The translations under genes were made by a program, and so were the position numbers. Below, piece after piece: positions 39,165-43,985 of a stretch of 43,985 bases of DNA. Within the stretch, counting starts at the first letter, position 1. Each line of letters begins with the position of its first letter. The DNA is from UBA3064 sp016868095 (GTDB taxonomy: Bacteria; Pseudomonadota; Gammaproteobacteria; Burkholderiales; Burkholderiaceae_E). The stretch is taken from NCBI GenBank assembly GCA_041175665.1, contig JBEDEM010000009.1, positions 1-43,985 of the forward strand, in the 5' to 3' direction. The notes beneath the pieces were generated by a model. It was not told the DNA's origin. It did not search any database and was given only the letters and a program-made list of their open reading frames with translations.

Positions 39165-40671
39165 CTACCAAGACAAGCGCCATCAGCGCGAAGATCACAC
39201 CACAGGCGTAAAAAAAACGATTGGTAGCCATCATGTAGGCTTGGGCAAATACCAACCGCTCGGCAACCGCAAGCTCGCCGCTTCCTTCAATGCCAAGCTG
39301 ACGGATCGACGATAAATAATCGATCGTCGTCATATCGAGAGCATTCAGGCGGCTGCCCAACTCGACATAAGCTTCAGCGGCCCAGCGATCCCAGGCGCTG
39401 ACACCGATCGCAGCACCAAGTGCTGCGCCAAGCATGCGAGCAAAATTCGAAAACCCGGTGGCAGCTGCTAGTCGGTCATTGGCGATACCGGCAAGCATGT
39501 AACTTTGGATTGGTATGAAAAATATTGCCATACCAAATCCTTGTAACAATCGAGGCATGATGATTTCCCAGTACCCCGCTTCCAGCGTGAATGTACTGTT
39601 CCAAAATGAGATGGCTGCTAAAAGGCTAAATGAGAGTAAAGATAAGTATTGTGGATTGAGGCGGTGAATATTGCGTCCGACCAGGGGCGAAAAGACCAGA
39701 TTGAAAATAGCAATTGGCGCGATGGCTAAACCTGCTTGAACCGTGTTGTAGCCCATCACCAGCAAGAGCCATAGCGGAAACACAACCACGGTTGCGTAAT
39801 AGGTCATAAAGCCTATCGTGAGCATGCTCACACCCGTGGTGTATTGAACGCCCTTAAGCAAGCTTAAATCGACGACTGCTTCTTTTTCGTTCCACGACCA
39901 GGCAACGAAGTAGGCAATCGAAAGCAAGGCAATGACTGTCATGGCCATGACCTTGGGCGATTCAAACCAGTCTTCCTCGCGGCCATGTTCAAGCACCCAT
40001 TGAAGGCAGGCCACGCCAACGACCAACAGACAAACACCAACAAGATCTAGCCGCACAGGGTGACACGCCGACTCTCGCGAACGCATCAGCTTCCAAACCG
40101 TGTAAGCAACCGCAACACCCGCAGGGCCGTTGATGAGGAAGAGCCAGCTCCAGTGAACACGGTCGACCAAAAAGCCGCCGAGTACTGGACCAATCACAGG
40201 CGCGACCACGACCACCATGGCCCATAGCCCCATGGCTTGGCCACGCTTCTCAGGCGGATAGCATCGCAGCAATAAGGTTTGCGATAAAGGCAAAAGAGGA
40301 CCGCCCGCTAAGCCTTGCAGCAAGCGCATGCTCACTAGCATTTCAAGACTGTTTGATAGCGCGGCAAGCAGACTTGCAGCAGTGAATGCGCACACCGCGA
40401 TTACAAAGACGCGAACCTCACCAAAGCGTCTTGCAAGCCAACCGGTTAAGGGAAGCGACACAGCGCAGGCAATTGAATACGAAGAAATAATGGCAGTGCC
40501 TTGTTGGGGCGATACGCCCAAATCGCCTGCGATGCTGGCAACGGCAACGTTGGCAATCGTGATGTCGAGGATTTCCATGAAGGTGCCCAGGGAAATCATT
40601 AAAGTCAGCAGCGCGAGTGCAGCGCCTTGCAAGGCTTGGGGCTGTGCGCTCGCTTGATCAAGGCTGCGCAT
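39094..40671 (-). CDS. emrB: MFS multidrug efflux permease, DHA2/EmrB type
   Basis: This 525-residue membrane protein has about 14 hydrophobic segments. The MFS motifs include LDITIANVAV near residue 36 (the DHA2 motif D1), TGWLARRFGE after the second helix, and VAPVIGPVLGGFLVDRVHWSW (motif C and following). It is the inner-membrane pump that works with the adjacent HlyD-type adaptor. I use ATG 40671, which overlaps the adaptor stop by 14 bases; a start at 40725 is possible. The outer-membrane channel is not in the window. The C-terminal 71 bases overlap the small protein gene antisense. Confidence 0.93.
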   Translation of the reverse strand: MRSLDQASAQPQALQGAALALLTLMISLGTFMEILDITIANVAVASIAGDLGVSPQQGTAIISSYSIACAVSLPLTGWLARRFGEVRVFVIAVCAFTAASLLAALSNSLEMLVSMRLLQGLAGGPLLPLSQTLLLRCYPPEKRGQAMGLWAMVVVVAPVIGPVLGGFLVDRVHWSWLFLINGPAGVAVAYTVWKLMRSRESACHPVRLDLVGVCLLVVGVACLQWVLEHGREEDWFESPKVMAMTVIALLSIAYFVAWSWNEKEAVVDLSLLKGVQYTTGVSMLTIGFMTYYATVVVFPLWLLLVMGYNTVQAGLAIAPIAIFNLVFSPLVGRNIHRLNPQYLSLLSFSLLAAISFWNSTFTLEAGYWEIIMPRLLQGFGMAIFFIPIQSYMLAGIANDRLAAATGFSNFARMLGAALGAAIGVSAWDRWAAEAYVELGSRLNALDMTTIDYLSSIRQLGIEGSGELAVAERLVFAQAYMMATNRFFYACGVIFALMALVLVVTWVWRPPWARRPALSPHAAKHG

Positions 40672-41902
40672 GCTGTTCGATGATGCTTCGAATCTTTGCC
40701 TGGATCGCGGGGTCTTCGGCCGCAATCGCTGATTGCTGACTCGGTTGCTTTGCCGGCTTCGCCGGATTTGCTATTGATTGTTGGGCATTTGCAGTCTCAG
40801 TGCTCACATGGGTTAGCCTCAAGCCGTCTTTGCGACTCACATCAACGCGAACGCGCATGGATAAGCCGACTCGTAGGGGATAATTTTTGAGATCGTCGGG
40901 TTCAATCGCAATTCGAACCGGTACACGCTGGACAACCTTGACCCAATTGCCGCTTGCCTGCTGGGCAGGTAGCAATGAGAATGCAGTCCCGGTTCCCGGG
41001 GACAGTCCAAGAAGGCGGCCACGAAAGCGGATCTCATCGCCATAGAGGTCGGCTGTGAGGCTCACAGGCTGATCAACCCTTAAAGCTGCAATTTGGTTTT
41101 CCTTAAAGTTGGCATCAACCCATAGCTGATCAAGCGGGACAATTGCCATCATCGAACTACCCTGGGCAACGCGTTGACCCGGTTGAGCATTTCGTTTGGC
41201 GACCTGACCGCTTACTGGAGCAAGAATTTGAGCGCGCTGCTTCACAAGCCAGGCCTCGCGAAGCTTGGCGACCTGACCTAATACGGTAGGGTGCTCAAAT
41301 ATAGAACTATCACGTAGCAAGGCTTTGGAGGCCACCGCTTGCTGTTGACTGGCCTCCCATTGGGAGCGCGCCGCTTCAACCTGTGCCTCAGCCGAACGTA
41401 CTTGTGTCTCGGCGTTTCTATAGTCTTCCTGGGTGGTTAGTCCTCGATGGACCAGTGCAGCGCGCCTTTCGCGATACGCTTTATGACGTTCTAGTTCATG
41501 TTGAGCGCGAATCCATTCAGCATGCTTTGCTTTGACTTGGGCTTCGCTGACCGATACCTGTCGCGATAAAGCCGTAATTTCACGAACGGTTTTGCCAAGA
41601 TCCGATTCAAGCTGTTGCAAGTGGATATCAATGTCGCTTTCGTCAAAGGCGAGTAAGGGCTGGCCCGCATAAACATGCTCGGTTTCTGCGACATAGACTT
41701 CGCGGATTGTGCCGGCCGTAAGTGCGCTTACCGGCACCACATGCCCTTGTACGTAGGCGTTATCAGTGGCAACGATATCGCGCCAGAAGTGATCCCAGTA
41801 AATGAGAGCACCTAATCCAATCATTAGAACGATGATGCTCACAACAGCAAGGCGGCCTTTGCGACCAGTGGGTCGCAATGTTGCTGTAACAGTTTGGCTC
41901 AT
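40658..41902 (-). CDS. emrA: HlyD-family membrane fusion protein, EmrA type
   Basis: This 414-residue periplasmic adaptor has one N-terminal membrane helix (about residues 18-36), then TDNAYVQGHVVPVSALTAGTI, the first lipoyl half. A long coiled-coil hairpin (about 90-215) follows, then the second lipoyl half ILAPVSGQVAKRNAQPGQRVAQG, and the beta-barrel with DQLWVDANFKENQIAALRVDQPV. The C-terminal tail is Ala/Gln/Pro-rich. It bridges the MFS pump and an outer-membrane channel. It starts four bases after the quinone-oxidoreductase-like gene and overlaps the pump gene, so the three are probably one transcript. Confidence 0.93.
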   Translation of the reverse strand: MSQTVTATLRPTGRKGRLAVVSIIVLMIGLGALIYWDHFWRDIVATDNAYVQGHVVPVSALTAGTIREVYVAETEHVYAGQPLLAFDESDIDIHLQQLESDLGKTVREITALSRQVSVSEAQVKAKHAEWIRAQHELERHKAYRERRAALVHRGLTTQEDYRNAETQVRSAEAQVEAARSQWEASQQQAVASKALLRDSSIFEHPTVLGQVAKLREAWLVKQRAQILAPVSGQVAKRNAQPGQRVAQGSSMMAIVPLDQLWVDANFKENQIAALRVDQPVSLTADLYGDEIRFRGRLLGLSPGTGTAFSLLPAQQASGNWVKVVQRVPVRIAIEPDDLKNYPLRVGLSMRVRVDVSRKDGLRLTHVSTETANAQQSIANPAKPAKQPSQQSAIAAEDPAIQAKIRSIIEQHAQP

Positions 41903-41906
41903 GGTC

Positions 41907-42908
41907 TTAATCGAGGTGGATGAGCACCTTACCCAGAATTTTCATGCTTTCACAGTCCTCGTGAGCCGAAACAACATCATGGAGATGATAGCGTTTGTAA
42001 ATTTGATGCTTAAGCTGATTTTGCTTAAGTGATTCGTTGATATAGAGCACTGCATCCTTGTGTGCTTGCTCGCCCATGGCGTAGACCAGCACAAAGCGAA
42101 CCGTTAAGTCTTTGGCAAGCATGGGCCAAAAGGGAATGCTAGGTTCTGGAACAGCATCCGAGGCATAAGTTGCAATCACACCGCGTGCTCGCAAAAGCGC
42201 AAGGCTTTGAGGAAGGTTTGCTCCAAAGGCAACATCAATCACGCGATCAATGGGGTTGTCCTCATGAAAGAGCTCTCTACAACTGGCAACCAGATCTTGT
42301 TCTTTGTAATTGATCACATGATCCGCACCCGCGTTGATGGCGACCTGCGCCTGCTCGGGACGCGAAACCGTGGCGATGACCGACGCCGCGCCATCGAGTT
42401 TGGCCATTTGGACTGCGTAAAAACCGACGGCACCAGCGCCGCCCAAGACCAAGACGCGCTTGCCAGCAACACTTCCATCGGCAAAGACGCAACGATGCGC
42501 TGTCATGGCTGGTATGCCCATACAAGCACCTGCTTCGAAGTCAGCAGCATCAGGAAGCGTTATAGCTTTTGAAGATGGAACGCAACAAAAGCTAGCGCAA
42601 GTTCCTAAAGCTCTGCCAAGCGTTGCCTCATAAACCCAAACGCGCTCGCCGATACGATCCTTGGAAACACCTTCACCGACGGCTTCGATAATCCCTGATC
42701 CGTCCTGATGCGGAATGATCAAAGGAAAGGGCATGTGGATATTGCCACGATGGCCGCCACGGTTTTTGGTGTCTGACGGATTGACCGCTGAAACTTTAAT
42801 ACGAACTCTTACCTCGCCTTGCGCTGGCTGCGGTGTCTCGAGCTCGCCAAGTTGCAAGACCTCAGCGGCTGGCCCCTTGCGACGGTAGTATGCGGCTTGC
42901 ATGGTCAT
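41907..42908 (-). CDS. NADPH:quinone oxidoreductase-like MDR-family enzyme
   Basis: This 333-residue protein belongs to the medium-chain dehydrogenase superfamily, zeta-crystallin branch. The N-terminal GroES-like part contains VSAVNPSDTKNRGG and PHQDGSGIIEAVGEGV; the Rossmann part contains VLVLGGAGAVGFYAVQMAKLDGA. The cysteines and histidines of zinc-dependent members are not in their usual places, fitting a zinc-free quinone or enone reductase. ATG 42908 has AGGT close upstream; ATG 42902 is also possible. It starts seven bases after the Bug receptor stop and is followed by the EmrAB genes. Confidence 0.9.
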   Translation of the reverse strand: MTMQAAYYRRKGPAAEVLQLGELETPQPAQGEVRVRIKVSAVNPSDTKNRGGHRGNIHMPFPLIIPHQDGSGIIEAVGEGVSKDRIGERVWVYEATLGRALGTCASFCCVPSSKAITLPDAADFEAGACMGIPAMTAHRCVFADGSVAGKRVLVLGGAGAVGFYAVQMAKLDGAASVIATVSRPEQAQVAINAGADHVINYKEQDLVASCRELFHEDNPIDRVIDVAFGANLPQSLALLRARGVIATYASDAVPEPSIPFWPMLAKDLTVRFVLVYAMGEQAHKDAVLYINESLKQNQLKHQIYKRYHLHDVVSAHEDCESMKILGKVLIHLD

Positions 42909-42915
42909 TACCTGC

Positions 42916-43926
42916 TTATCCCTCAAATGTTATTTTTGCATCGCGAATGACCTTGCCCCATTTAGCCAGGTCTGCCACGATGCGTGCCGCGCATTCGGCG
43001 GGCGTTGATGTCATCGGTTCATAGCCTTGTGATCGGACTTTTTCGGCAACTGCGGCGTCGCTCAAGGCTGCATTCATGGCTGCATTAAGTTTTTGAACGA
43101 TATCGGCTGGCATGCCTGCCGGTCCCAAAAGGCCCCACCAAATAGCCGCTTCAAAGCCACTTAGGCCCTGTTCGGCGATCGTGGGTGCTTGAGGAAGAGC
43201 CGATGATCGGGTGGCACTTGTGACGCCAAGCACTTTGATTTTGCCCGACTTGATGTGTGGTACCGCGGTCGGCATCGAAGCGAATAAGAGGGGCACTTGT
43301 CCGCCGAGCAATTCAACCATAGCCGGACCACCGCCCTTGTAGGGGACATGAACCATGTCGGTTTTTGTCATGGACTGAAAGAGTTCGCCTGCAAGATGAC
43401 CCGCACCGCCGATGCCTGAGGTGCCGTAAGTCATGCCACCCGGTTTGGCGCGTATCAAGCGCAATAGTTCTTCAAGGTTATTGGCCGATACCGAGGGGTG
43501 GGCCACCAGTGCCGTGCCACCACTGCAAGCGATACCAATGGGTGAAAAGCTCTTTACAGGATCATAAGAGAGCTTTTTGCCGTTGGGAAGAATGGTGAGT
43601 GGGCCTGAGTCAGCGTAATGAATCGTATAGCCATCAGGGGCGGACTTTGCTGTAAAGTCAGCGCCAATCGTAGCCCCCGCCCCTGGCTTGTACTCAAAAA
43701 TCAGTGGTTGGCCGATAGCAACTTCAATTTTGTTTTGCATCGGGCGGGCAACGGCATCCGCAGCGCCGCCCGTTGGATAACCCAATACCAGCTTAACGGG
43801 TCGCTCGGGCCAGGGCTTTTTCGCTTGCCCGATAGCCTCTCGACACCAGCCTGCCGCAAGCAGCGTGCCGGCTGAGAGTGCTGCGCTCGAAGACAGCAGT
43901 GCTCGGCGTGTTTTCAGATCGATCAT
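42916..43926 (-). CDS. Bug / tripartite tricarboxylate transporter family receptor
   Basis: This 336-residue exported solute-binding protein begins with a signal peptide (KTRRALLSSSAALSAGTLLAAG, possibly Tat-type). The Bug family blocks follow: WPERPVKLVLGYPTGGAADAVAR, KPGAGATIGADFTAK, GYTIHYADSGP, HVPYKGGGPAMVELLGGQV and AWWGLLGPAGMP-like WWGLLGPAGMPADI. Such proteins are very numerous in Burkholderiales, and many have no adjacent TctAB membrane genes, as here. They bind small carboxylates. GGAGACCACC directly precedes the ATG. Confidence 0.93.
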   Translation of the reverse strand: MIDLKTRRALLSSSAALSAGTLLAAGWCREAIGQAKKPWPERPVKLVLGYPTGGAADAVARPMQNKIEVAIGQPLIFEYKPGAGATIGADFTAKSAPDGYTIHYADSGPLTILPNGKKLSYDPVKSFSPIGIACSGGTALVAHPSVSANNLEELLRLIRAKPGGMTYGTSGIGGAGHLAGELFQSMTKTDMVHVPYKGGGPAMVELLGGQVPLLFASMPTAVPHIKSGKIKVLGVTSATRSSALPQAPTIAEQGLSGFEAAIWWGLLGPAGMPADIVQKLNAAMNAALSDAAVAEKVRSQGYEPMTSTPAECAARIVADLAKWGKVIRDAKITFEG

Positions 43927-43973
43927 GGTGGTCTCCTTTTACTTTTGAGTAGTAGTTATAAAAAAAATATAAA

Positions 43974-43983
43974 GTAACGTTAC
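43974..43983. promoter_or_regulatory. palindrome upstream of the Bug receptor gene
   Basis: GTAACGTTAC is a perfect 10-base palindrome 48 bases before the receptor start, followed on the minus strand by an AT-rich tract. It could be an operator in the receptor promoter. The window ends two bases later, so context is missing. Confidence 0.35.
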
Positions 43984-43985
43984 AA

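Noticed and set aside
1..43985. CRISPR array, insertion sequence or prophage
   Set aside because: No regularly spaced repeats, transposase or phage genes were found; XerD is the chromosomal housekeeping recombinase by sequence and spacing.

Overview
The window reads as a chromosomal segment of a betaproteobacterium, most likely order Burkholderiales. Three things support this: the conserved neighbourhood tsaE-amiC / mutL-miaA / purM / hda-HAD-pcnB-folK-deoxynucleoside kinase, the cluster tsaD / rpsU-yqeY-dnaG-rpoD, and a Bug-type tricarboxylate receptor at the right end. This is a judgement from gene content and protein resemblance, not from a phylogeny. Gene packing is extreme. No stretch without a gene exceeds 200 bases, several neighbours overlap at their ends, and two or three divergent pairs appear to share bases in their start codons. 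I saw no tRNA, rRNA, insertion sequence, integrase of a mobile element, or CRISPR array.

Layout. 1-950: the 3' end of an alpha/beta hydrolase and a short BLUF blue-light receptor. 1046-6185 (minus strand): one tight run hda, HAD phosphatase, pcnB, folK, deoxynucleoside kinase, and two half-size chromate transporter proteins. 6224-13974: purM, miaA/mutL, a DedA protein, amiC/tsaE and queG. 13971-20259: an AEC permease, then xerD, ybaK, plsY and a ROK sugar kinase in a row, then convergent tsaD and a HI0933/YhiN-type flavoprotein. 20267-26122: the macromolecular synthesis cluster rpsU, yqeY, dnaG, rpoD, with a terminator after rpsU. 26132-32141: a Gfo/Idh/MocA oxidoreductase, an Uup-type ABC-F ATPase, a CBS-nucleotidyltransferase (DUF294), a metallophosphoesterase and a LEA/WHy-like exported protein. 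32197-34802 (minus): ABC ATPase, FtsX-type permease and a DUF3299 protein. 34903-38860: a glycine-zipper protein, an amidase, a short-chain dehydrogenase and a broken fumarylacetoacetate-hydrolase-family gene. 38847-43985: a small Ala/Gln/Lys-rich protein, an EmrAB-type efflux pair, a quinone-oxidoreductase-like enzyme and a Bug receptor.

The left 26 kb is housekeeping: replication initiation control (hda, dnaG), transcription (rpoD), tRNA modification (miaA, tsaD, tsaE, queG), RNA processing (pcnB), repair and chromosome resolution (mutL, xerD), and envelope work (amiC, plsY). The right third is more variable and carries transport, catabolic and regulatory scraps.

The most unusual observations are four. 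First, the primary sigma factor has about 350 extra N-terminal residues, including a lysine/alanine-rich, histone-H1-like segment, a run of nine 5-residue repeats and an AT-hook-like motif. Second, a perfect 32-base tandem duplication breaks the fumarylacetoacetate-hydrolase-family gene, and losing one copy would exactly restore it. Third, two near-identical palindromic operator-like repeats lie between convergent genes with no regulator nearby. Fourth, two divergent gene pairs share an identical 14-base sequence across overlapping start codons.
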